Shown: piece by piece, positions 53,767 through 63,086 of the stretch | Position numbering within the stretch: position 1 is the first letter of the stretch | Layout of the letters: the number at the start of each line of letters is the position of its first letter | NCBI RefSeq assembly: GCF_024171535.1 | Contig: NZ_JALJZV010000007.1 | Coordinates: 124,001 to 188,000 of the forward strand | Source of the DNA: Flavobacterium sp. HSC-61S13 | GTDB taxonomy: Bacteria; Bacteroidota; Bacteroidia; Flavobacteriales; Flavobacteriaceae | Direction of reading: 5' to 3' | Length of the DNA: 64,000 nt | The notes under the pieces: generated by a model | Told to the model about the DNA's origin: nothing | The model's database searches: none | What the model saw: the letters and a program-made list of their open reading frames with translations, nothing else | Made by a program: the position numbers and the translations under genes

Positions 53767-56700
53767 TTAATTTAATTTTTGAGTTTTACCTGAAATTTTT
53801 TCGTGTAAATACTGGAACAGTACATAGAGCACAGGTATAATGAAAATTCCCAATAACACACCGCTCAACATACCACCTGTTGCAGCGACACTAATCGACT
53901 GATTTCCCATGGCAGAGGGTCCTGTTACTCGCATCATCGGAATAAGTCCCGCTGTAAATGCGAAAGAAGTCATTAATATAGGTCGTAAACGAAGTTTAGA
54001 AGCTTCTATAGCAGAAGCTAGTAATGATTTGCCAGAACGCCTTCTCTGAATAGCAAATTCCACAATAAGAATAGCATTTTTGGCTAATAATCCGATCAGC
54101 ATCAGCAAAGCAACCTGTATGTAAATATTATTTTCTATACCAACCATGCCTATTGCCAAAAACACCCCTAATAAACCCGTAGGAATAGAAAACAAGATAG
54201 CAAGGGGCAAGATGTAACTTTCATACAAAGCCGCCAGAATAAAGTAAATAAACAAAATACTAATGAGAAAGATTATTAAAGACTGTCCAGATGAAGCAAT
54301 CTCTTCTTTAGTCATACCAGTAAATTCATAAGAATACCCAGCCGGTAAATATTGCAAGGCAACCTCATCAACAGCATTAATCGCATCGCCGGTGCTGTAT
54401 CCGTTATTAGGAATAGCATTAACTCCGATTGAATTAAAAAGATTGTATCGAGAAGCGGTTTCTGGGCCGTAGCTCCTTTCAAAGCGAACTAAGGAATTAA
54501 GTGGCACTTTCTCGCCTAATTTATTCTGAACGTAAATAGCATCCATTGCAGACAGCTCGGAACGATCGGATTTATCTGCTTGTAAAATCACTCTGAAATA
54601 CTTTCCAAATCTATTAAAATCGGAAGCTTGTGTACTTCCAAAATACGTTTGCATGGTTTCTAGTATATCCCTAACCCTTACATGCAACTGAGCTGCTTTT
54701 TCCTTATCAACTTGAATCTCTAATTGAGGATAATCGGATTTGAATGAGGTAAAAGCCATATCAATTTCGGGACGTTCTTGTAATTTTTTAATAAAATTAT
54801 CTGAGACATCTCCAAAAACGTGCAAATCCCTGCCCATTCGATCCTGCAATACCATATCCAAACCGTCAACGTTACTAAAACCTGCAACAGTAGGCACGGT
54901 AAAAACAAAAAATTCAGCTTCTTTAATTGCAGTTAGTCGTTTTCTAATCTGTTCCATGATTAAATTAATATCCTGTATTTCGCCTCGAGCTTTAGCAGGC
55001 TTTAAAAGCATAAATATAGCTCCTGCTGACGGACTCGTGGTCCCTGTAAGCGGATCAGAACCGTACAGTGCATTTACAATTTCATTTGATTCCAATGGTT
55101 GAAGTAATGCTTCTGATCTTTGCATTGTTTTTTCGGTTTGGTATTGTGATGTACCCGCAGGCATAGACAAGGCTATGACTATAAACCGTAGATCCTCCGA
55201 AGGGATAAAACCGGTAGGTGTTTTCTTTGAAATAAATAAAGTCAGGGATGCAACGACTATTAACATCGACATACTCCACCATTTATACTGTATTAAAAAC
55301 CTAATGGTCCGAGCATATTTGTTTGTTAATTTCTCAAATCCCGTATTAAACCCAGTAAAAAATCGCTCTTTAAAGCTCGTTTTTACACTAAGCGCTTTAT
55401 CTTTTTTCGGATCTACTTTCAGTAATATCGCTGCAAGCGCGGGACTTAATGTCAAGGCATTGATTGCAGATAAAAGAATCGCAATGGCCAAGGTTAATGC
55501 AAATTGCCGATAGAATACTCCTGTTGAGCCCTCTGTGAAGCTTACAGGTAAAAATACTGCCGACATCACTAAGGTAATCGAGATGATTGCCTGGGTAATT
55601 TCACTCATTGCCGATAGGGTTGCCTCTTTAGCAGGCATATGCTCCTGATGCATTTTACTATGCACGGCTTCTACCACCACAATGGCATCATCTACTACAA
55701 TTCCAATCGATAATATAAGCGCAAAAAGAGTTAACAGATTAATAGAAAATCCAAAAATATACATGAAAAAAAAGGTTCCTATTATAGCTACAATAGCTGA
55801 AATTGCAGGAATAAGTGTAGATCGAATATCTTGTAGGAAGAGAAATACCACAATAAAAACAAAAATAAATGCTTCGATCAAGGTATATATTACTTGTTCT
55901 ATAGATTGATCTAAAGCTTCCTTCGTATTATATATAGTAGCCTGTTTTATTCCGTGAGGAAGGTTTTTCTCGGCTTTGGACATAATCTCAGCAACCGTTT
56001 TTTGTATTTCATTTGAATTGGACCCTGGGGCTTGTAAAATATCAATATTAATTCCCGGTTTGCCGTTTATGCGTACATGGTTGGTATAGGTAGCCGCACC
56101 AAACTCAATACGTGCCACGTCACGAAGCCGTATCAACGAACCGTCTGTATGCATTCTTACAATAATAGACTCATAATCTATTGGTTTATTTAGTTTCCCT
56201 TTATATTTAATAACGTATTCGAAGGATTCCGTACTGTTCGCCCCCAATTTTCCCGGCGCAGCCTCCAAGTTGTTGTCATTTATGGCTTCATATACCTCCG
56301 TTGGCGTTAGATTATAATTGGCCATTTTGGTCGGATTTAACCAAACACGCATCGCGTAACTTTTATCACCACCATCAATTCCCGCTTTTCCCACTCCTGG
56401 AATTCGTTTGATCTCAGGAATTATATTGATCTGGGCGTAATTAGATAAAAAAGTTTGGTCGTATAGAGTTTCATCTTCCGTGTACATACCCAATACCATA
56501 ATCAAACTGTTTTGTTGTTTTGTTGTGGTGATACCAGCAAGTAAAACCTCTTGAGGCAATTGACTTGTTGCCTGAGACACTCGATTTTGCACATTAACTG
56601 CGGCTTGGTCAGGATCAGTTCCCAAACGGAAATAAATAACAATAGTCAAGGAGCCGTCATTACTCGCGGTAGATCGTATATAGCTCATGTTTTCTACGCC

Positions 56701-56910
56701 ATTTATTGCTTCTTCGAGTGATGGAGCTACCGACCGTAAAATAGTTTCAGCATTGGCCCCCGGGTAAGTTGCATTGACCTGAACTGCAGGCAAAGCAATA
56801 TCTGGAAATTGTTGTAACGGTAATTTGTATAAGCCCAATAACCCCAACATGACTAAAAAAATTGAGATTACTGTAGCTAATACAGGTCGTTGAATAAATA
56901 TTTTGAACAT
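53767..56910 (-). CDS. RND efflux pump (HAE1/AcrB type)
   Basis: A 1047-residue inner-membrane proton-driven exporter. Residues 1-30 form the first helix (IFIQRPVLATVISIFL), with two periplasmic loops and 12 helices. LFALILSIGIVVDDAIVVVEAV in helix 4 holds the Asp-Asp proton relay, and the second-half partner GLLAKNAILIVEFA carries the Lys. ISSSTNDGSL-like INGVENMSYIRSTASNDGSL is the typical family block. Length and motifs fit multidrug HAE1 pumps. The adaptor and channel genes flank it. Confidence 0.95.
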   Translation of the reverse strand: MFKIFIQRPVLATVISIFLVMLGLLGLYKLPLQQFPDIALPAVQVNATYPGANAETILRSVAPSLEEAINGVENMSYIRSTASNDGSLTIVIYFRLGTDPDQAAVNVQNRVSQATSQLPQEVLLAGITTTKQQNSLIMVLGMYTEDETLYDQTFLSNYAQINIIPEIKRIPGVGKAGIDGGDKSYAMRVWLNPTKMANYNLTPTEVYEAINDNNLEAAPGKLGANSTESFEYVIKYKGKLNKPIDYESIIVRMHTDGSLIRLRDVARIEFGAATYTNHVRINGKPGINIDILQAPGSNSNEIQKTVAEIMSKAEKNLPHGIKQATIYNTKEALDQSIEQVIYTLIEAFIFVFIVVFLFLQDIRSTLIPAISAIVAIIGTFFFMYIFGFSINLLTLFALILSIGIVVDDAIVVVEAVHSKMHQEHMPAKEATLSAMSEITQAIISITLVMSAVFLPVSFTEGSTGVFYRQFALTLAIAILLSAINALTLSPALAAILLKVDPKKDKALSVKTSFKERFFTGFNTGFEKLTNKYARTIRFLIQYKWWSMSMLIVVASLTLFISKKTPTGFIPSEDLRFIVIALSMPAGTSQYQTEKTMQRSEALLQPLESNEIVNALYGSDPLTGTTSPSAGAIFMLLKPAKARGEIQDINLIMEQIRKRLTAIKEAEFFVFTVPTVAGFSNVDGLDMVLQDRMGRDLHVFGDVSDNFIKKLQERPEIDMAFTSFKSDYPQLEIQVDKEKAAQLHVRVRDILETMQTYFGSTQASDFNRFGKYFRVILQADKSDRSELSAMDAIYVQNKLGEKVPLNSLVRFERSYGPETASRYNLFNSIGVNAIPNNGYSTGDAINAVDEVALQYLPAGYSYEFTGMTKEEIASSGQSLIIFLISILFIYFILAALYESYILPLAILFSIPTGLLGVFLAIGMVGIENNIYIQVALLMLIGLLAKNAILIVEFAIQRRRSGKSLLASAIEASKLRLRPILMTSFAFTAGLIPMMRVTGPSAMGNQSISVAATGGMLSGVLLGIFIIPVLYVLFQYLHEKISGKTQKLN

Positions 56911-56940
56911 TTTTTTACTTGATTTATAAGGTATTAGTAA

Positions 56941-58050
56941 TTACAAATTTTCTTCGATAACCGTTACGACATCTCCATCCGCCAGCGCATCAATACCTTT
57001 TGTCACAATCCGATTTCCGAATTGTAAGTCTGATTTGAATAAATAATTATTACCGCGACTGGCTATGATTTGAATCGCTTGAGCATGAACTTTATTATGC
57101 TCATCGAGTACATAAACAAAAGTTTTGTCTTGTATATCTACTGTTGCGGACTGGGGAACCGAAAAAACGTGCTGATGCATTATACGCAATTGTATTTTTC
57201 CAGTATTGCCGGATCGAATTACTGCTTTTGGATTGGCGAAAATTGCGCGAAGAGTTATCGCTCCAGTCGTTTTATCAAACCGACCATTAATCATATCTAT
57301 TTTTCCTTTTTCGCTATAAAGTTGATGATCTGCTAACAGAAGAGAAACTGCAGGCACTTGCCTTACTTTATCCGTTAGGGTATTTCCTTCATAAGTTTCC
57401 TTAAAATCGATAAAATCTAGTTCGCTTAAAGAAAAATATACTAAAACTTGGTCAGTGTTGGAAATGCTTGTCAAAGGCTCTAAATCACCGCGATTAATTA
57501 AACTTCCTAACTTTTTAGGAAGTCGTCCCACATAACCCGAAATTGGAGCTTTTATCGTTGTAAAGTCAACATTAATTTTTGCTGTTGCAACTGCTGCCTT
57601 TGTCTGCGTAACTTTTGCTATTGCTATTTTGTAATTCGTTTCTGCAATCTTCAATTCATAATCAGAACTGATTTTATTTTCAATTAAAGGCACAAGTCTA
57701 TCCAGTTCTAATTTTGCATTTATCAATGCGTGTTCTGACGCAGTTAACTCAGCTCTTGCGTGATTGTGTTGTTCTAAATAAGGCAAGTCATCTATTTTAA
57801 ATAAAGGATCTCCTTTTTTTACGTAGGTCCCCTCATCAACATAGAGCTGAATTAAATGTCCATCTACCCTAGAACGAATTTCAATGTCCATGATACCTTC
57901 TATCGTTGCTGGGTATTCTTTAAACGTTTCCGTATTTATTTGCTTTAGTTCAATAACAGGTAAGGCAAGTTTTTCAGTAGATTCGGGAGTAGTTTTTGAA
58001 GAACAACTGTAAAGAAATAGTACAGTGATACTATAAATTATTTTTTTCAT
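56941..58050 (-). CDS. RND periplasmic adaptor (membrane fusion protein)
   Basis: The ATG at 58050 (MKKIIYSITVLFLYSCSS) gives 369 residues with a lipobox LYSC, so the protein is lipid-anchored. The barrel-sandwich (VDGHLIQLYVDEGTYVKKGD and TTIKAPISGYVGRL), alpha-hairpin and beta-barrel domains of the HlyD/AcrA family are visible. It links pump and channel. A -7 box at 58143-58150 on the same strand and a divergent AraC gene lie upstream. Confidence 0.93.
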   Translation of the reverse strand: MKKIIYSITVLFLYSCSSKTTPESTEKLALPVIELKQINTETFKEYPATIEGIMDIEIRSRVDGHLIQLYVDEGTYVKKGDPLFKIDDLPYLEQHNHARAELTASEHALINAKLELDRLVPLIENKISSDYELKIAETNYKIAIAKVTQTKAAVATAKINVDFTTIKAPISGYVGRLPKKLGSLINRGDLEPLTSISNTDQVLVYFSLSELDFIDFKETYEGNTLTDKVRQVPAVSLLLADHQLYSEKGKIDMINGRFDKTTGAITLRAIFANPKAVIRSGNTGKIQLRIMHQHVFSVPQSATVDIQDKTFVYVLDEHNKVHAQAIQIIASRGNNYLFKSDLQFGNRIVTKGIDALADGDVVTVIEENL

Positions 58051-58142
58051 TTTAATTGGTTTTAAGGAAAACGGATGCATTCAAATAATCTAGGTTGAAA
58101 TAAAGCTGTAGTTCTCTCATATATAATTTTATTTTTACAAAG

Positions 58143-58150
58143 CAAATTTA
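58143..58150 (-). promoter_or_regulatory. -7 box of the RND operon
   Basis: Reverse-strand TAAATTTG, an exact match, 92 bases upstream of the adaptor start. The long leader leaves room for regulation. It lies opposite the AraC promoter. Confidence 0.55.
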
Positions 58151-58171
58151 TACAGATTAATAGCCTTAAAA

Positions 58172-58204
58172 TTTGTACATATCAACACTTGTTCGGTATC
58201 TTTG
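58172..58204 (+). promoter_or_regulatory. promoter of the AraC regulator
   Basis: TTTG at 58172-58175, a 21-base spacer, TATCTTTG at 58197-58204. The start codon at 58209 is four bases downstream, so the mRNA may be leaderless. Confidence 0.6.
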
Positions 58205-58208
58205 CAAC

Positions 58209-59039
58209 ATGAAAGCAGAAAACATGTATAGCCCTTACGAGATCGAAGTTGAGATAGTTGACGACTGTCCGCTACGTGATAATATTCTCAATTTCTTTCA
58301 GATTGTATATATCGTCAAAGGGCGGGGTCAACAATGGGTTAATGATCACAAAGCGCCTTATCAATCAGGAGATTTGTTATTATTGATTCCTGAGGATAAA
58401 TACTCTTTTGATGTTGAGGAGACTACTGAATTTTTATTTATTAAGTTCAATAATTTCTACCTCCATGATAAAAAGTTGGGTACCGATAGTGTACATCAAT
58501 TGGAATACATACTCAATAACACCAGTTTAAGGATAGGATGTGTGATAAACAGTCCAAACGATAAGAAATTAGTCGAATCGCTAACCCGTACAATCAGTGA
58601 TGAGAATCGTCAACAGCAATTGTATAGCAACGATATGGTACAGCAGTTAATTAATACCTTGATTATGGTCATTGCACGTAATATTGCTATTCATTTACCT
58701 GAAAAAATCAAGGCATCGACAGATACAAAAGTGGGGGATATTTTGCAATATATTCAGAGTAATATCTATCAACCTGAACAATTGAGATTAGAAGTTATAG
58801 CTAAACACCTTGGGTTTTCGGAGACATACATTAGTCGGTTTTTTAAAAAACATACAGACGAAACCATTCAGCAATATGCAACGCATTATCGTATGAACCT
58901 AATTGAAAACAGATTGAAATATAGCGATATGCGAATAGGTGAAATCGCTTTCGAATTTGGTTTCAACGATGAAAGTCACTTAAACAAATTCGTACGCAAG
59001 CAAAAAAACCTAGCTCCCACCGAGTTCCGGAGAAGCTAG
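58209..59039 (+). CDS. AraC-family regulator of the RND operon (inferred)
   Basis: Using the ATG at 58209 (MKAENMYSPYEIEV), which follows a strong -7 box, gives 276 residues. A cupin-type sensor (about 30-100, YQSGDLLLLIPEDKYSFDV) and a double helix-turn-helix (HLGFSETYISRFFKKHTDET; EFGFNDESHLNKFVRKQKN) make up the protein. It is divergent from the efflux operon, its likely target, and the effector may be a pump substrate. A start at 58173 would fall inside the promoter. Confidence 0.87.
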   Translation: MKAENMYSPYEIEVEIVDDCPLRDNILNFFQIVYIVKGRGQQWVNDHKAPYQSGDLLLLIPEDKYSFDVEETTEFLFIKFNNFYLHDKKLGTDSVHQLEYILNNTSLRIGCVINSPNDKKLVESLTRTISDENRQQQLYSNDMVQQLINTLIMVIARNIAIHLPEKIKASTDTKVGDILQYIQSNIYQPEQLRLEVIAKHLGFSETYISRFFKKHTDETIQQYATHYRMNLIENRLKYSDMRIGEIAFEFGFNDESHLNKFVRKQKNLAPTEFRRS

Positions 59040-59289
59040 TACTTGTATAGTGAAAGAATTTAGAACTTATATTAGAATGCCGTCATTCTCCTAAAAAGTC
59101 ATAACTCGGGAATTTTTTTTCTCAAATGAGAGCATTTTAGTTAACCTTTTGGAATCGTATTTAAAGGCTTGAGTATTTTTAAGAAACATATTACTATAAT
59201 GGAATTCTATAAACCATCTGAAAAAATGGTTATACGTTTATTTGGGATATGTAATTCCAATTCAGTTGTAAAAAAAACACGGTAATCAT

Positions 59290-59673
59290 TTACAATACAG
59301 ACCCCAAATCTTTCCCCGCTTCAGAACCCTCAATTAAAAAGGTCAGCTCTTCACATTTCAAAATTTTCCCATTCTTTATTACAAATTCAGCAAAAACCTT
59401 ATGAGTGTGTTTCGATCCATCTTTTAATATCGAACGAACCAAATGCTTGGTAAAAACGGATTTATCATTAGAGGCACAGTTCAAAACTTCCACTTCCACC
59501 CTAGCTATTAGAGATTTTAATTTTTGAATATGGCTTTTAAACTGCTTGAGATTTAAGTGAGTGTGATCTACGATTTGTAGATAATTATACGCAAAATAAG
59601 AATCAATTATTTTTTCGTCAAACACCGGATTTTCAATAATCTCGTGCAACATTTCTTTAACTGTAGTTTCCAT
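59290..59673 (-). CDS. SnoaL/NTF2-like protein
   Basis: This 127-residue protein has a helix-plus-sheet cone pattern: MLHEIIENPVFDEKIIDSYFAYNYLQIVDH, then HKVFAEFVIKNGKILKCEELTFLI. No catalytic residues can be assigned. A Crp/Fnr gene lies 68 bases upstream in the same direction, so the two may form one unit. Confidence 0.65.
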   Translation of the reverse strand: METTVKEMLHEIIENPVFDEKIIDSYFAYNYLQIVDHTHLNLKQFKSHIQKLKSLIARVEVEVLNCASNDKSVFTKHLVRSILKDGSKHTHKVFAEFVIKNGKILKCEELTFLIEGSEAGKDLGSVL

Positions 59674-59741
59674 CTTTTAAATATTTTAATGATACAGCAA
59701 AGATGAAACACCGCAACAAGAATTGCGATAACAATTGTTAA

Positions 59742-60275
59742 TTAGAGTCTATTTCGAATCCTACTTAACGAAACAGCTGTGATTCCCAAATACGAAGCAA
59801 TATAATGTTGTGGCACTCGTTGAAAAATCTCAGGAGCCGTCGTCACTAACTTCTGATACCGTTTTTCAGGATTATCTTTAATGCGCCCGATAAGTAATTT
59901 CTGATAGTCCAACATCCGTTGAATAATATACTCATTAAAAGCTTGTAGCAGTGGCAAATCGCGTTTTAGCAATTCGAGTAACCGCTCTTTATCAATCATA
60001 AGCAAATCTGCATCTTCGAGAGTTTCCAAGGTGTATTGACTGGGCTTGTCATACCAAAAGCTCTCAATACTACAGAAGAACTGTTCTTCATACAAAAATT
60101 GAAAGGTAATTTCTTTGCCATCATGTAAGGTCCATCCTCTTAAAACACCCTTTTTTAAGAAATAAAACTGCTTAGACCGCTGCCCCTCTTCAATCAGCTT
60201 CGTTTTTGATTTTACGGATATTGCGCTAAAATAACTTTGTAGTAAATCAAACAATCTCTGATTAATTGTCTTCAT
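59742..60275 (-). CDS. Crp/Fnr-family transcriptional regulator
   Basis: The ATG at 60275 (MKTINQRLFDLLQSYF) gives 177 residues, with cyclic-nucleotide-type beta-roll and a C-terminal HTH. The recognition helix is T-A-V-S-L-S-R-I-R, lacking the Glu of the E-x-x-S-R triad seen in the regulator at 39650. It therefore probably reads a different DNA site. The effector is unknown. Confidence 0.82.
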   Translation of the reverse strand: MKTINQRLFDLLQSYFSAISVKSKTKLIEEGQRSKQFYFLKKGVLRGWTLHDGKEITFQFLYEEQFFCSIESFWYDKPSQYTLETLEDADLLMIDKERLLELLKRDLPLLQAFNEYIIQRMLDYQKLLIGRIKDNPEKRYQKLVTTAPEIFQRVPQHYIASYLGITAVSLSRIRNRL

Positions 60276-60630
60276 ACGCTTTGTAATGAGTGAAGTAATA
60301 AATGTTTTTAGAACTCCAAAGTTACAAAGTATCACCTAAATAATTAAAACCGCAATAAAAAATTCAATTTTCAGCTTGTTGTCAGTAGTACCAAGCTTTT
60401 TCTAGCTAAACGCAAAGGTTTTTCACCCTGTTGTAAACTAGCATAACTCCTGTTTTAAATTGGGGAACATTCTATGGCTTAAAAACAATACGGTACATAA
60501 ATTTGTCGACATTAATGATAAAAAGGTGCTTTATAAATATATATCAAACCTTTCATTTATGCTTACAACGACTCCCTTGAACGTTGAAAAATTTAAACAG
60601 CATCTTTGTGACTAAGGGATTTAATGCAGC
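60276..60630. other. gene-free stretch
   Basis: About 350 AT-rich bases between the Crp/Fnr gene and the MBL-fold gene. No convincing ORF or strong hairpin was seen. Confidence 0.5.
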
Positions 60631-61467
60631 TTAAAGAGAAAGTATGATTTTTTCGCCATCCTGAGGAATTATCAATTTGTCTGTTCCGATATTGAATTCA
60701 GCAGCCTTCTGTTTTAAAGATTTTCTAGTTGTCCGACAATGATCCAAAGCGTCCATAGGCACAGCAATTACCTTAGCCTTGCCACTATGTCCTATCAAAT
60801 CCATCGTCTGCGCTTCATCCATGATGATTGGTGTAGCGTCGAAACCTTGAATATACGCCCCTCCGGAATTAACAATGATATAGTCCGGATTAAAATTTTT
60901 GATAGTGCTCTTAACTTCATCTGTCCAGATTGCATCTCCAACAATGTACACCGTCGGTTGGTTTTCTGCCTTTAATACAAAGCCCGATGTCTTGCCCATC
61001 ATTTCCAGTACCTCGCCAGAGCCGTGCTGCGCATCTATACGCGTGATACTTATAGTATTCCATAATATATGGTCGTCTAAAACGCTTGCATTACTAAAAC
61101 CGCGCTTTTCAAAAAAAGTTTTATCTGCTGGCTGATTTATCAGTCTTATAGATTTATCTAAAACTTTACTCGCAGCATCGTCAAAATGATCAGGGTGTAC
61201 ATGGGTCACCAAAACCAAGTCAAGATCTTCGACGATTTGATGTATAGGTACCACTAAATCAACTGTAGGGTTTTTCTCGATTCCAGCCCATGACTCCATA
61301 ACTCCTTTAGGAGATAACATGGGGTCTACCAAAATCTTTTTCCCCCCATACTCTAGGAGCAAAGTTGCGTTTCTGACCAACTGAACGCTTATCGTTGTCC
61401 CTGGATTAGTTTGTGCCATTGCTAAACCAGCGAACAGCGTCATTGCTACTAAAAGATTTCTTTTCAT
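60631..61467 (-). CDS. exported MBL-fold metallohydrolase
   Basis: A 278-residue protein with a signal peptide (MKRNLLVAMTLFAGLAMAQ). The metallo-beta-lactamase fold is shown by VTHVHPDHFDDAA (the HxHxDH-type zinc site), later His and Asp residues in YIVGDAIW and VPMDALDH, and a conserved beta-sandwich. It is related to the UlaG/L-ascorbate-6-phosphate lactonase-like branch. The substrate is unknown. It is divergent from the AraC gene at 61684. Confidence 0.85.
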   Translation of the reverse strand: MKRNLLVAMTLFAGLAMAQTNPGTTISVQLVRNATLLLEYGGKKILVDPMLSPKGVMESWAGIEKNPTVDLVVPIHQIVEDLDLVLVTHVHPDHFDDAASKVLDKSIRLINQPADKTFFEKRGFSNASVLDDHILWNTISITRIDAQHGSGEVLEMMGKTSGFVLKAENQPTVYIVGDAIWTDEVKSTIKNFNPDYIIVNSGGAYIQGFDATPIIMDEAQTMDLIGHSGKAKVIAVPMDALDHCRTTRKSLKQKAAEFNIGTDKLIIPQDGEKIILSL

Positions 61468-61620
61468 AAGTTTCTATATTTCTTTTTAATAATATCCCAC
61501 TTTTCCCTATTAAGTCTTTGGGATTGATGAGTTCTATACAAAGGTCCATACAAGGCGTTATTTTTTAGGTATCAAAAAGATATTGAATACTACCATTTTG
61601 ATAAGCGCTATACTTTGGTA

Positions 61621-61648
61621 CAGCTTATCAGTATGAGCTGCTTTTTTT
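61621..61648 (+). terminator. terminator-like hairpin upstream of the AraC gene
   Basis: CAGCTTAT and ATGAGCTG arms (one G-U) around a CAGT loop, then C and seven T. It faces the AraC gene at 61684 and has no plus-strand gene to end, so it may be an attenuator or chance. Confidence 0.4.
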
Positions 61649-61683
61649 AAAATTCACTACTTTTATAAACTAAAAAGTAAGAT

Positions 61684-62574
61684 ATGAAAACGATTAAATT
61701 TCATAAAACGGAATGCGGTGTTGATTTTCTATTAAATGTGTTGACAGAAAAAGATATCGATTATACCCATTTAGGTGTTTATGATACCGATCATTTTGAA
61801 ATTTTATTTTTTAAAAAAGCAAAGGGCGTACTGCTTCTAAACCAAAAAGAAATTCAATTGAATGCAGGTTCTATTATCTTTATTTCTCCATTCCAAAAAC
61901 GAAAATGGGAATTTGAGCCAAATGACCTTGAAGTAACTTCTTTGATTTTTCAAGAAGCTTTTTTAAATGATTTTTTCGCAGACAAACTATTTACTCACCG
62001 ATTACTCTATTTTTATCAGTTAGTTCATCCTTTGAAAATGACTATAAATACGGATGAATTATTAAAATACTGCGGACTGTTGACAGAGATTAAAAAGGAA
62101 CTGCTGGATACTCAAACCGATAGTGTTCATATTATTCGCTCTTTGTTGTACTATCTGTTACAAACACTGAATCGCCAATACGCCAATCAACACAACTTGC
62201 TTTTAAAGAAATCCGAAAACAATTTCGCTTTTCTCTTTAAGAGTCTAATGGAAATCCATATCAAGGAGAAGCAGCGTATTGCAGATTATACAGAAATGCT
62301 TGGCATCAGTCGAATTTCGCTTAATAAAGCCGTCAAAGCCCAGTTTAATACTACAGCGACTCAATTACTAAAACAACGACTTCTTTTTGAAATACAAAAC
62401 TTACTACTACACTCCAACAAAACTATTAGCGAAATAGCCTACATACTCCATTTTTCAGAATCAAACCATCTGATGAGGTTCTTTAAAGCACAAACAAATC
62501 AGACAACAACTCAGTTTATCAACAGTATGAATAACATCCCCTTAAAACACAAACCAAATTCTTCCGATTTATAA
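61684..62574 (+). CDS. AraC-family transcriptional regulator
   Basis: A 296-residue regulator with an N-terminal cupin-type sensor (about 35-115, IQLNAGSIIFISPFQKRKWEF) and a C-terminal double HTH (YTEMLGISRISLNKAVKAQF and ILHFSESNHLMRFFKAQTNQ). The effector is unknown. It is divergent from the MBL-fold hydrolase (60631-61467), which is its most likely target. Confidence 0.85.
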   Translation: MKTIKFHKTECGVDFLLNVLTEKDIDYTHLGVYDTDHFEILFFKKAKGVLLLNQKEIQLNAGSIIFISPFQKRKWEFEPNDLEVTSLIFQEAFLNDFFADKLFTHRLLYFYQLVHPLKMTINTDELLKYCGLLTEIKKELLDTQTDSVHIIRSLLYYLLQTLNRQYANQHNLLLKKSENNFAFLFKSLMEIHIKEKQRIADYTEMLGISRISLNKAVKAQFNTTATQLLKQRLLFEIQNLLLHSNKTISEIAYILHFSESNHLMRFFKAQTNQTTTQFINSMNNIPLKHKPNSSDL

Positions 62575-62691
62575 GTAAGGTTTTCTTTGCATTCATCCTA
62601 AACAATTGAGATTGGACAAGTTTTAAGAGTTATATCACTGATGCAGATGCATTAAAAAAATTAAAAATAGCGAACTTGAAACCATTGCTTT

Positions 62692-63039
62692 CCTGAAAAA
62701 CAGGAATCATTTGCTAAAGCGATTACCAATGAGCTAATGAAATCTGCAATTATTCAAGAAAACTTACCTCAACTTACTTGCCCCAAATGTAAAAATCAAA
62801 AATTGACTATTAAAGAGAAACTGGTTAAATGTCTAGATGAGGTTTGTAGTTGGATTCAGTTCCGCAATGTGTGTGGCGTACATATCGGCATAGCCGATAT
62901 TGAAAGCCTGATCAATAAAAGGAAAACTACACTCATTAAAAGGATGAAAAGCAAAGCTGGTAAAAAATTCGATGCGTATATCGTATTGAAAGAAGATTGT
63001 ACAACCTCATTTGAGTTTGAAAATAAAAAGAAAAAATAA
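62692..63039 (+). pseudogene. C-terminal remnant of topoisomerase III (mobile-element type TopB)
   Basis: The in-frame run from about 62692 (PEKQESFAKAITNELM) through the ATG at 62737 to 63039 matches the C-terminal zinc-finger part of TopB: LTCPKCKNQKLTIKEKLVKC, CSWIQFRNVCGV, then KRKTTLIKRMKSKAGKKFDAYIVL. A stop lies just upstream (62677-62679) and no topoisomerase core precedes it. TopB of this type is carried by Bacteroidota conjugative elements, so this looks like an element scar. Confidence 0.75.
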
Positions 63040-63086
63040 TTATATTTACCATTCAACCTACATATAATCAGAATATTGAAAAAACA

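Noticed and set aside
59742..60275. Second Crp/Fnr protein as the reader of the TTGA sites
   Set aside because: Its recognition helix lacks the Glu of the E-x-x-S-R triad, and no such site lies in its own surroundings.
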